Shown here: positions 32,984 through 40,900 of the stretch, one piece after another | Position numbering within the stretch: the stretch's first letter is position 1 | How the letters are laid out: each line of letters begins with the position of its first letter | Assembly (NCBI RefSeq): GCF_900184225.1 | Contig: NZ_FXWZ01000003.1 | Coordinates: forward strand, 1,863,684-1,927,683 | Length of the DNA stretch: 64,000 nt | Direction of reading: 5' to 3' | Origin: Brevibacterium ihuae | Lineage (GTDB): Bacteria; Actinomycetota; Actinomycetes; Actinomycetales; Brevibacteriaceae | Position numbers and translations under genes: made by a program | The notes under the pieces: model-generated | Told to the model about the DNA's origin: nothing | The model's database searches: none | Seen by the model: only the letters and a program-made list of their open reading frames with translations

Positions 32984-33610
32984 ATGAGTCCGACCCCCAG
33001 TGACATGCCTCAGCGCCAGTTGCAACGGATCGGGTTCTACTTCGATTACGAGAACGTGCACAAGACTGGCCATGATCTGTACACCGAGTACGGATCGCCG
33101 CCATACATGACTCCACCGAACCCCAGGAAGCTCGCCGACAGGATCGTCAGGAAGCGAAAGATCCAGCCGTCTGTAGTTGCGGGTGTCGAGGTTTTCCGGG
33201 GCCGGCCGAATCCTGAGCATCAGCCCGAGAAGGCAAGCAGCTTCGAGCTTCTACGTCAGGAGTGGATACAGAGCGGGTGCAGAGTCACGTACCGCGATCT
33301 CAAGTACACGCACTACGACGATGGCTCTTTCGACAGTCGAGAGAAGGGCATCGATGTCGAGCTTGCCATTCGGCTGGTATCTGACGCGCTAGAGCAGAAG
33401 TATGACGCTCAGGTTCTATTCTCGTGTGACACAGACCTGCTTCCCGCGGTTGAACTCTTGTACCGACTCCGCGACGCCCACATCGAGCTTGCATGTTGGT
33501 CAGGTGCGAACCGCCTGCGCTTGAAGGGCCAGAACGGCCTTCCCTGGTGCCACTTCTTGACGGAACAAGACTTCAACGAAACGGTCAGCACCCGTGCTGG
33601 GGACCTGTAG
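32984..33610 (+). CDS. NYN-domain (PIN-like) putative ribonuclease
   Basis: A 208-residue protein. Acidic residues typical of NYN/LabA-like nucleases are seen: IGFYFDYENVH near residue 18, KGIDVELAIRLVSDAL near 120 and LFSCDTDLLPAVELL near 145. These Asp residues bind Mg and cut RNA in the family. AGGAG before ATG 32984 sets the start; longer in-frame starts run into the broken HTH gene. Base composition is less GC-rich than the chromosomal genes. It is the last protein gene before attR; role in RNA decay, defence or regulation is unknown. Confidence 0.75.
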   Translation: MSPTPSDMPQRQLQRIGFYFDYENVHKTGHDLYTEYGSPPYMTPPNPRKLADRIVRKRKIQPSVVAGVEVFRGRPNPEHQPEKASSFELLRQEWIQSGCRVTYRDLKYTHYDDGSFDSREKGIDVELAIRLVSDALEQKYDAQVLFSCDTDLLPAVELLYRLRDAHIELACWSGANRLRLKGQNGLPWCHFLTEQDFNETVSTRAGDL

Positions 33611-33884
33611 ATAACATTCGCCTGGGAAGTTTCCGGGAAGCCCGAAGCACGGACACCCCGAGCGGACCCACGGGCGGGCTTGCAAAGTCCCCTGCCCCAA
33701 AAGGCCCGCCGCCCCCGATCCACGCTCAGCGACATTCGCGGCATCGCCCGTAGACCCTCGGTGTTCTCGAGAGTCTTGGGTGTTGCCCTAGCCTGTCGCC
33801 TGGCCTGGCGTGGCTCCGACCCCCGGCGCGTCGGTTCGGTGGATTGTCCGGGCGTTCACTGGTTATCGGGCGTAGGAACGAGAA

Positions 33885-34013
33885 AGGACCGCCCTGCGAC
33901 AATGCAGGTGCAGTCCTCGTGTCAGACCCGATTGGTAGAATCGGAGCCGCAGTCAGCTGGCACTGATTGCCGCGCTCCGGGGTGTTGGTAGCACCGCCGG
34001 AGCACCACTTTTT
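33885..34013 (+). ncRNA. candidate structured RNA with terminal hairpin and U-run
   Basis: Five stems follow one another. AGGAC/GTCCT (33885, 33913) encloses CCTGC/GCAGG (33893, 33904). Then come CCGATT/AATCGG (33928, 33939), GCAGTCAG/CTGATTGC (33949, 33963; one G-T) and an 11-bp stem with one bulge (33974-33984 with 33992-34003). TTTTT follows at 34009-34013. The last hairpin with its U-run would end the transcript. No protein fits here. No convincing promoter is seen. It matches no RNA family that I recognise. Confidence 0.5.
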
Positions 34014-34076
34014 GGTTCAGTGGTGGTCATGGTCACTACCTGATCCACGTTTCTCCTGGTGAGGAACCGATAAGGG

Positions 34077-34139
34077 CGATTCCCGCCATCTCCACGTTAG
34101 AGCCTCGGAATCCTTTGCGATTCCGGGGCTCTTCCGCTT
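34077..34139. repeat. attR: right direct repeat of the ssrA-integrated island
   Basis: 63 bp matching attL with three substitutions (34097, 34116, 34118). It keeps the last bases of tmRNA and the terminator hairpin (34100-34134). Sequence upstream of the repeat differs from ssrA, which fixes the island boundary. Confidence 0.93.
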
Positions 34140-34247
34140 GTCGCGATTCTGGCCTCGCCTGCCCGGGCCGGAGGGGCGTAGCCGACCCGTGAATCGGGTG
34201 CTGCAGGAACCTGTCCGCATGCGCGGAGGGCATCTGCTCTTGGTGAG

Positions 34248-34598
34248 ATGACACCACGTGACCTGCCGACGTAGGCCTTCGCCTCGGTCGAGGGGCTCTG
34301 GTCGTGGCTGGCGGTGCATCACGACCGGCATCCCGGGCTCTGGGTCCGGTTGGAGAAGGCGCGAAGTCCGAAGCCGTCGATCACGTTCCACGACCTTCTG
34401 GAAGCAGGCATCGCCTTCGGGTGGAGCGAGAGCACGCGGCGCGCTCACGACGGAACTTCGTATCTGCAGAAGTTCACCCCGCGCCGCACGACGGGGACAA
34501 CCTCACCACGGAACCTCGCCATCGCGGACAGGCTTGAGGCCGAGGGGCGCATGACCCCGGCCGGGCGAAGGGCACTCGGCAGATCGGCAACCCCCTGA
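34248..34598 (+). pseudogene. YdeI/OmpD-associated family gene with early stop
   Basis: ATG 34248 gives MTPRDLPT, then TAG at 34272-34274. The same frame continues AFASVEGLWSWLAVHHDRHP, LWVRLEKARSPKPSITFHDL, EAGIAFGWSEST and FTPRRTTGTTSPRNLAIADR to TGA at 34598. These are the family hallmarks (Gly-Leu-Trp, FGW, TPR). An internal GTG at 34314 could restart translation but loses part of the first helix. Close to attR, outside the island. Confidence 0.65.
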
Positions 34599-34802
34599 GC
34601 TCCACCGTGCGGAGGGGTCGAGTGCTGTCGCTTTCGGCCGTTCTGTCGTGCCATCGGGGACTTTGAGCCGGCGAGGCCAGCGATGCTGGTGTGTACTTCG
34701 AAACTATGGCTGGGCTGCTGAGGCATTCCGCGCTCGTCTGATTCAGCCCGCGCTGGGGAGTCGGTAAAATGGAGTCGAATACAACTTTGGGACCATGAAG
34801 GT

Positions 34803-35006
34803 ATGGCGATGAAGTCGCGGTTGAACGAGGACGACGAGTGGGCGTTGGTCGCGCCGGCCGAGGCAAACGCCCATGGCACGCATCAAGTAGCCATTCAATC
34901 GACTCACGTCGTGGCGGAGCGTCAAGGGCATGTCGAGGCCGTTGCCGCATCGTCAGCGCGTGTTCGGAACCGGTATGCGGAAGTCCTCGAGCGACTGGGT
35001 CGTTGA
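34803..35006 (+). CDS. antitoxin-like remnant (ribbon-helix-helix type)
   Basis: 67 residues. MAMKSRLNEDDEWALVAPAE recalls ribbon-helix-helix antitoxins that begin MAM-x-LRL, and the end RVRNRYAEVLERLGR recalls the C-terminus of antitoxins paired with Doc. The middle is poorly conserved. Its stop overlaps the TTG of the Doc-like remnant, the normal layout of such pairs. Probably decaying; expression uncertain. Confidence 0.4.
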   Translation: MAMKSRLNEDDEWALVAPAEANAHGTHQVAIQSTHVVAERQGHVEAVAASSARVRNRYAEVLERLGR

Positions 35007-35336
35007 CCGTCTTCCTGACGGCCGAGGATCGGCTGGCTCTGGTCGACGACCTCACTGGAGGCGAAGGCCCACCCGAACGTGTTTCTCAAAGCGACTGCGC
35101 TGCTGGATCCGGTGGTAAACACCCACGGACTTGCTGACGGCAATGGACCGTTGGGGTGGCTGGCGACAATCGCCCTTCCATACGTGAATCAGGTCTGTAT
35201 CGAGGCGCCCGATGATGTTGCGAACAACCTCGTGGGCGCGGTCGCCAGCCGCAACGCGACCCTGTCCGATATCTCTGACGTGCTGGATTCCTGGGTCCAC
35301 CCCGTAGCCGGTTATCCATGTGTTGACGACGAGTAG
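35003..35336 (+). pseudogene. Doc/Fic-type toxin remnant
   Basis: TTG 35003 starts TVFLTAEDRLALVDDLTGGE, like the Doc N-terminus, but that frame ends at about 35135. A second frame from about 35069 reads HPNVFLKATALLDPVVNTHG, LADGNGPLGWLATIAL and EAPDDVANNLVGAVASRNAT up to TAG 35334-35336. This is the Doc core, with the usual HPFxDGNKR changed to HGLADGNGP, so active-site residues are lost. A deletion or frameshift joins the halves. The toxin is expected to be inactive. Confidence 0.6.
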
Positions 35337-35456
35337 TGGTTCGCCAAGCGCATCGAGTTCGACACCTGCCCCTGAACGCCACCCTGATCGGGGGGGGGGA
35401 AGTGTTGGACATGCTTGACAGCTCTTCCCTCCTGTCGACTTGCCACGGCAATGGAC

Positions 35457-37319
35457 TCAGCGTGCTGGCTGATCAATTCGGTTATCTGTGCCGTTCTGGA
35501 GTTCGACACCCTCGAACTGAGAGGAATCCTCCGTTGCTTCACCTCGATCGAGATCTCGGGGAACTGACTTGCCCATCGCGTTCTCCACCAATACGCATAG
35601 AGCCTCAAGCCGGGCGGCGAAGAAGCCGTCGAAGTCATCGGCGCGCAATGCTTCACTGGGCACCAAGTGCGAAGCGACGAGTCCGTCAACCTGCTTGCTG
35701 GGGATCTGCGCTTTGTGCTCGATCGCTTGTAGGTACTGCGAGGGTGCCGCACCTCCAATAGTGCGATTCGTCACGGCTGAAATCGCTGTCTTATTGACGA
35801 TGCTCTCACGGTGCTCGTCGTCAATGCCGTTCATGTTGCACCACTTCTGCGGGAAGATGTGGTGGATATCAACCGCGAGGCTGGCGTACTGGGCCTTATC
35901 CAGTTGGAGATCTTGCATCCAGTCGCGGGCGCCGTTGTTGAGGATCAGCGCATAGATGCCCTTGTAGGCAGCGGCATTCCGGGTGCGCAAAGAGAGTAGG
36001 CGAGACTCAACGAAAGTAGCGTCGTTGATGGTGTTCGGAGTCTGAGCACCTGCTCGGCCAAGCGCCCAATCCGGCACCTGCTCCAGATCGCGCACGAAAC
36101 GAGTTTCGATGGCGCTGCCGTAAAGCTCGCCGAGTATTCCGCACCAGAACCAACGTACTAACCGCGCTCTGGGTCCGACCAGATCTGCATCTCTGCCCAT
36201 CACAACCTTGAGTACCGCTAGCGGCACCAGTTGCTTCGGGTACGGCAGGAAACGGCTATCAAAGATGTGGAGATCGGCCAAGAAGTTCGACGCCCACGCG
36301 AATGCCTCACGCAGGGGACCGACCCATTCAAGGTAGTCGCTCAATGTGAGCTTCAATACATCTTCTCGCTTGGCGCTAGTAGCCGGACGCCTCGATCCGC
36401 TGCTGGTGAGATTGCGCTTGCGAGTGGCCAGCAACGTCACAGCTTGAAGTAGGTCAGTGCTCTCCAAGTGACTCAGAGCTGGGTACGCAGAGAACGCTTT
36501 CTGCGCGTGCTCCCAATCCTCATTGAGGCGGAAGTCTGTTCCATGCTTATCGAAGTATTCTTTGTCGCCCGCGAACGTTGCGGTAAGGAGTTCGAACACG
36601 TTCAAGGCGAGGCCGCCCGTGTTGACCTTCTCGAACACCGTCGCCACGGCTGCCTTACTTGTCTGATTGTCGAGTTCAATGGCTGGGATGTTATAGGTGT
36701 TCGCGGGTGCAATGACGTCGGCCATGAAACGCGACAACATGTGGATGTCACCCAGTTCTGCGAGCCACAGCGAAGCGTTCATCTGATCGTAGAGGAGTCG
36801 CAAGGGAAATAGCTTGTGTGCTCGTTCCTTTTCCGGCGTCGACACATCGAGGACGATATCCTTGCCGAAGTTCTTGCGCTCCAGGCCATCGCCGGGAACC
36901 GACCGAACCGCTTCCTCCATCCATTCCTCGCCTTGCAGGGCAAGATCCATATCCACGTAATAGCGACGCTGCAACCGCTTCCCACGGGCGTCCATGGTGT
37001 TTACCACACCCTCGCCCGTGAGCGCCTGGGTAAGGGATGTCAGTCGTTGTTGGCCATCGAGAAGAAGTGAATCGATCTGGGCGTCAGCTGGAACATTCGT
37101 GCCCTCAACCGGTCGGGGCTTGAAGCGAATTTGATCGTTCCCCGTCTTGAGAAGCATCACCACTCCGAGCGGATGGCCCCTGAGGATCGTGACAAGCAAT
37201 TGGCGAATGCGTTCGTCTTCCCACTTGTAACTCCGCTGGAAGTCGGGAAGTTGGATCTTCCCGTTCGTGGTCCATTTCAAATAGTCGCTCAGCTCGTACA
37301 GAGGTGTTTGAAAGCCCAT
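35457..37319 (-). CDS. DUF262/DUF1524 protein, GmrSD-like (type IV restriction family)
   Basis: A 620-residue protein. The N-terminal DUF262 domain has LPDFQRSYKWEDERIRQLL and the nucleotide-site motif LLLDGQQRLTSLTQAL near residue 87. The C-terminal DUF1524 HNH-type nuclease has VDIHHIFPQKWCNMNGI near residue 485. This pairing defines GmrSD-like proteins, several of which restrict DNA with modified bases using NTP hydrolysis; others act with DNA-modification defence. It stands alone, without a methylase. The gene is visibly less GC-rich than its surroundings, a sign of transfer. It is outside the ssrA island, divergent from the peptide-import cluster. Confidence 0.85.
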   Translation of the reverse strand: MGFQTPLYELSDYLKWTTNGKIQLPDFQRSYKWEDERIRQLLVTILRGHPLGVVMLLKTGNDQIRFKPRPVEGTNVPADAQIDSLLLDGQQRLTSLTQALTGEGVVNTMDARGKRLQRRYYVDMDLALQGEEWMEEAVRSVPGDGLERKNFGKDIVLDVSTPEKERAHKLFPLRLLYDQMNASLWLAELGDIHMLSRFMADVIAPANTYNIPAIELDNQTSKAAVATVFEKVNTGGLALNVFELLTATFAGDKEYFDKHGTDFRLNEDWEHAQKAFSAYPALSHLESTDLLQAVTLLATRKRNLTSSGSRRPATSAKREDVLKLTLSDYLEWVGPLREAFAWASNFLADLHIFDSRFLPYPKQLVPLAVLKVVMGRDADLVGPRARLVRWFWCGILGELYGSAIETRFVRDLEQVPDWALGRAGAQTPNTINDATFVESRLLSLRTRNAAAYKGIYALILNNGARDWMQDLQLDKAQYASLAVDIHHIFPQKWCNMNGIDDEHRESIVNKTAISAVTNRTIGGAAPSQYLQAIEHKAQIPSKQVDGLVASHLVPSEALRADDFDGFFAARLEALCVLVENAMGKSVPRDLDRGEATEDSSQFEGVELQNGTDNRIDQPAR

Positions 37320-37772
37320 CAGATTCCTTCGCGCCGTAACGATTCTCGTCCAACTTTGGCATAGCAGTACCGATTAGTCTCCCAAGCAGCATCGCGAAGA
37401 CTTCCTGGGGCGGCCGAACGCCCATCGCCCGGAGTGGGCCGGATCGCCGCAACTCCTCAAGAGGTGACAGGCCGGGTCAGGTGCTCGCCGCGTGCTCGGA
37501 GTGCGACGCGGGCCTCTGTGCGTCGTGGTGATCGCCCCTCGGTGATCACTGAACCGATGCGGGCAGAGTGCGCTCCTCCCTCCCGAGCGCACCCCGTCTA
37601 CGAGGCATTCCCGCAGTCGGGACGTATCGCACTTTTCGCACAACAGTGCCAAGACCTGGGCATTCATTCGAATGTCGGACAGGTGGGCCTGACGCGGCCG
37701 GTCGCTTGAAGCGCCGCATCGAGAGCGGTAGCTTCTTCTCTGTCGATGTGAAGTAGCTCATAAGGAGACCCC
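37320..37772. other. noncoding region between GmrSD-like gene and peptide importer
   Basis: About 450 bp. No gene is supported on either strand. It contains a perfect 10-bp palindrome CATTCGAATG (37665-37674) and, closer to the importer, a promoter-like pair (next entry). Confidence 0.4.
37706..37734 (+). promoter_or_regulatory. promoter candidate of the peptide-import operon
   Basis: TTGAAG (37706-37711) and TAGCTT (37729-37734) are 17 bp apart. AAGGAG precedes the ATG at 37773. The CATTCGAATG palindrome 32 bp upstream may be an operator. Confidence 0.4.
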
Positions 37773-39626
37773 ATGGCGTTGTCACGCATCCGATCCCCAC
37801 GTTTTCCCCGGATGGTGACCGCTGTCGCCGCCGCCACCGCTCTCACCCTCGCCCCCGCGGTCGTCCCGGTCGCCCATTCCGCGACCGAGGAGTCGACGGC
37901 AGGGGCGGTGTCCGCGCCGGCGGAGGAGAGCACCCTGCGGATCGCGACCGCCGGTCAGATCGACAGCTTCAACCCCTTCACGACGATCTACCTCACCTCG
38001 ACGGGCATCAACCGCTACGTCTACGAGAACCTCGTCTAGTACGACGCGAAGGACGGCTCGCCCACCGAGGGCCTGGCCGAGTCGTGGGAGACGAGCGAGG
38101 ACGGGAAGACCTGGACCTTCACCCTCCGTGACGGCATGACCTGGTCCGACGACGAGCCGATCACCGCCGAGGACGTCGTCTACACCTACACGCAGATGAT
38201 GGAGGATCCGGAGGGCATGGGAGCGGCCAACGGCAGCCTCGTGCAGAACTTCGACTCCGTCGAGGCCCCGGACGACTCGACCGTCGTCATCACCCTGACC
38301 GAGCCGCAGGCGCCCAACCCCGGCACCGAGATCCCCGTCGTCCCCGAGCACGTGTGGTCGGCGAAGGACGACCCGGCGGGAGACCCCGGGGACACCGACG
38401 TCGTCGGCTCCGGCCCGTTCATCCTCGAGAGCTACGAGCCGAATCAGTCGATCACCCTCAAGGCCAACCCGAACTTCTGGCGCGGGGCTCCTGCGATCGA
38501 CACGATCCAGTACATCTACTACACGAACTCCGACGCCCAGGTGCAGGCGCTGCGCTCCGGCGAGGTCGACTTCATCACCGGGCTCACCCCGGAGCAGGTG
38601 ACCGCGCTCGAGGGCGCCGACGACGTCGAGATCAACGCCGGCACCGGCCGCCGCTACACCTCGATCAGCTTCAACTCCGGGGCCGAGACCCCCGACGGCG
38701 AGGAGTACGGCACCGGCGCGGAGGCGCTCACCGACGTCGAGGTGCGCCGCGCGCTGCGTCAGGGCATCGACATCGACACCCTGCGCGAGCAGGTCATGCA
38801 GGGCTACGCCGACCCGGCGACAAGCTTCGTCCCCTCGGCGTTCCCCAAGTGGCACCTGCCCGACGACGACGAGGCCATCGTCGAGCACGACATCGAGGCC
38901 GCGAAGCAGACCCTCGAGGACGCCGGCTGGGCCGAGGGCGCGGACGGCATCCGCGAGAAGGACGGCGAGAAGCTCTCGCTGCGCCTCCTCGTCGACTCCT
39001 CCTCGCAGCCGGAGCAGGCGATCGGCGAGTTCCTCACGCCGTGGCTCGCCGACCTCGGCGTCGAGCTCAACGTCGAGGCCACCGACTCCGACACGATCTC
39101 GAGCCGCACCCTCGCCGGCGACTACGACATGTACGTCACCGGGTGGAGCATCAACCCGGACCCCGACTACCAGCTCGGCATCAACACGTGTGAGTCGCGC
39201 CCGGACGCCGAGGGCAACGGGCCGTCCTCGCAGGACGGCTACTGCAACCCCGAGTTCGACGAGCTCTACGCCCAGCAGCACACCGAGCTCGACGAGGGGG
39301 CGCGCGAGGAGCTCGTGCGCGAGGCGCTGCGCCTCAACTACTCCGACACCGCGCAGATCGCCCTGTGGTACCCGCAGGCGCTCGAGGCCTACCGCTCCGA
39401 CCGCTTCGACGGATTCACCACCCAGCCCGAAGCGGACGGCATGATCGCCGGGCAGGCCGGCTACTGGGGCTTCTACACCGTCGAACCGGTGAGCGGCGAG
39501 GCCGCAGGCGAGTCCGAGGGCATGAACATCGCCCTGTGGGTCGGCGTCGGCATCGCCGTGCTCGCCGGAGTCGGAGGCGTGATCTACGTGATCACCCGTC
39601 GCAAGAGCGCCGACGACCGCGCCTGA
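37773..39626 (+). pseudogene. peptide-type substrate-binding protein (DppA-like) with in-frame TAG
   Basis: One frame of 618 codons is interrupted at codon 89 by TAG (38037-38039) inside YVYENLV-stop-YDAKDGS, where Gln (CAG) is the usual residue. Before the stop lies a signal peptide (residues 1-36) without lipobox. After it come SBP_bac_5 motifs (SWETSEDGKTWTFTLRDGMT, ANPNFWRGAPAIDTIQY). The C-terminus has a membrane helix and RRKSADDRA tail, which would anchor the protein. The rest of the frame and the downstream operon are intact, so the mutation is recent, a sequencing error, or bypassed by readthrough. Confidence 0.8.
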
Positions 39627-39635
39627 TGCACCGCG

Positions 39636-39698
39636 CCGGCGCCCGATCACCCCGGTGATCGGGCGCCGGACCGCTGTGCGGTGACCGTACCGCACAGC
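39636..39698 (+). promoter_or_regulatory. two tandem hairpins between binding-protein and permease genes
   Basis: Stem 1 pairs 39636-39651 with 39654-39669 (16 bp around CC). Stem 2 is GCTGTGCGGT/ACCGCACAGC (39673-39682, 39689-39698). Such structures often protect or attenuate so that the binding protein is made in excess of the membrane parts. No U-run. Confidence 0.6.
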
Positions 39699-39714
39699 TA
39701 CGAGAGGAGACCTC

Positions 39715-40899
39715 GTGTCCGCACCACCACCGGCCGGCCCGCCCGGCGACGCAGCACCCGGCCGCGAGCCGGACGACACCCGGCCCGGCGCCGAGGTGCC
39801 CGCCGGCACACCGGCCGCCGGCACCGCACCCGCCGCGCTCGCCGCCGACGGCACCGCCGCCTCGGGCACCGTCCGGCCCGACCCCGTGGCCCCCGGCGGT
39901 CAGGACATCGACGAGCCGCCTGCCGGCACCTCGTTCCTGTCCTACCTCGGCCGGAAGCTCGGGGGAGCGGCCATCAGCATGCTCATGGTGATCCTCCTCG
40001 GCTTCTTCGCCTTCCGGATCCTCCCCGGCGACCCGGTGGCGAAGATCGCCCGCGAGCGCCCGATGACCGCGGAGCAGGTCGCCGCGCTGCGCGCCGAGTA
40101 CGGCCTCGACAAGCCGCTGCTCGTGCAGTTCTGGGACTACCTCGTCGGCATCTTCACCGGCGACATGGGCGAGAGCTACGTGTACCAGCAGTCGGTGAGC
40201 TCGCTCATCGCGCAGTACGCCTGGCCCACCCTGCTCCTCACCGGCACCGCCGCGATCCTCGCGATCGTCTTCGGCCTGTGGATCGGCCAGCTCGCCGCGT
40301 GGCGGCGGAACTCCGCGTTCGACAAGATCTCCACCGGCACCTCGCTCGTCCTGTGGTCGGTGCCGACCTTCTGGCTCGCCCTCCTCCTCCTCATGGTGTT
40401 CGGGGGCACGCTCCAGTGGCTGCCCACCGGCGGCATGGTCTCGCCCGGCGTCGAACCCGGCACCTTCGCCTACGTCCTCGACGTCGCCCAGCACCTCATC
40501 CTCCCGGTCATCACCATGGTCGCGGTGGTCTACGCGCAGTACGTCCTCGTCATGCGCGCCTCGCTGCTCGAGGAGATGACCGCGGACTACCTCACCACCG
40601 CCCGCGCCAAGGGGCTCAACGAGGACGGGGTGCGCCGGAAGCACGCCGTGCCCAACGCCCTGCTGCCCACGGTGACGCTCGTGTTCATGCACATCGGCGG
40701 GCTTATCGCCGGCGCGGTCACCGTGGAGACGGTGTTCTCCTGGCCGGGCCTCGGCAAGCTCACCTACGAGGCGATCAGCGGGCCGGACCTGCCGCTGCTG
40801 CAGGGCACCTTCGTCGTGTTCTCCGCCGCGATCATCGTGATGAACCTCATCGCCGATCTCCTCTACCGCCAGCTCGACCCGCGCGTCAGGAGGGCCTGA
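39715..40899 (+). CDS. peptide ABC transporter permease, DppB-like
   Basis: A 394-residue protein, GTG start with GAGGAG upstream. An unusual 80-residue Pro/Ala/Gly-rich N-terminal extension precedes the first helix (AAISMLMVILLGFFAFRILP, then GDPV). Six helices follow, with the permease loop ADYLTTARAKGLNEDGVRRK before the C-terminal ones. It forms the inner-membrane channel with the next gene. The extension is probably cytoplasmic and disordered. Confidence 0.88.
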   Translation: MSAPPPAGPPGDAAPGREPDDTRPGAEVPAGTPAAGTAPAALAADGTAASGTVRPDPVAPGGQDIDEPPAGTSFLSYLGRKLGGAAISMLMVILLGFFAFRILPGDPVAKIARERPMTAEQVAALRAEYGLDKPLLVQFWDYLVGIFTGDMGESYVYQQSVSSLIAQYAWPTLLLTGTAAILAIVFGLWIGQLAAWRRNSAFDKISTGTSLVLWSVPTFWLALLLLMVFGGTLQWLPTGGMVSPGVEPGTFAYVLDVAQHLILPVITMVAVVYAQYVLVMRASLLEEMTADYLTTARAKGLNEDGVRRKHAVPNALLPTVTLVFMHIGGLIAGAVTVETVFSWPGLGKLTYEAISGPDLPLLQGTFVVFSAAIIVMNLIADLLYRQLDPRVRRA

Positions 40900-40900
40900 G

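Noticed and set aside
34077-34139. A second tmRNA gene or tRNA at attR
   Set aside because: Only the last bases and terminator are present; there is no acceptor 5' strand or tag frame nearby.
24569-34139. CRISPR array or retron within the island
   Set aside because: No regular repeat-spacer series of CRISPR size, no cas or reverse-transcriptase gene. The paired 25-bp repeats have 7-bp variable cores and only four copies.
35390-35398. Run of nine G as a phase-variation switch
   Set aside because: It lies between a decayed toxin remnant and the 3' end of the GmrSD-like gene, in no supported reading frame or promoter.
34272-38039. TAG as a recoded sense codon, because two genes have in-frame TAG
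   Set aside because: TAG ends tctB, the iclR gene, the M23 gene, the NYN gene and nrdI in this window, so it is a normal stop. Independent mutations or errors are simpler.
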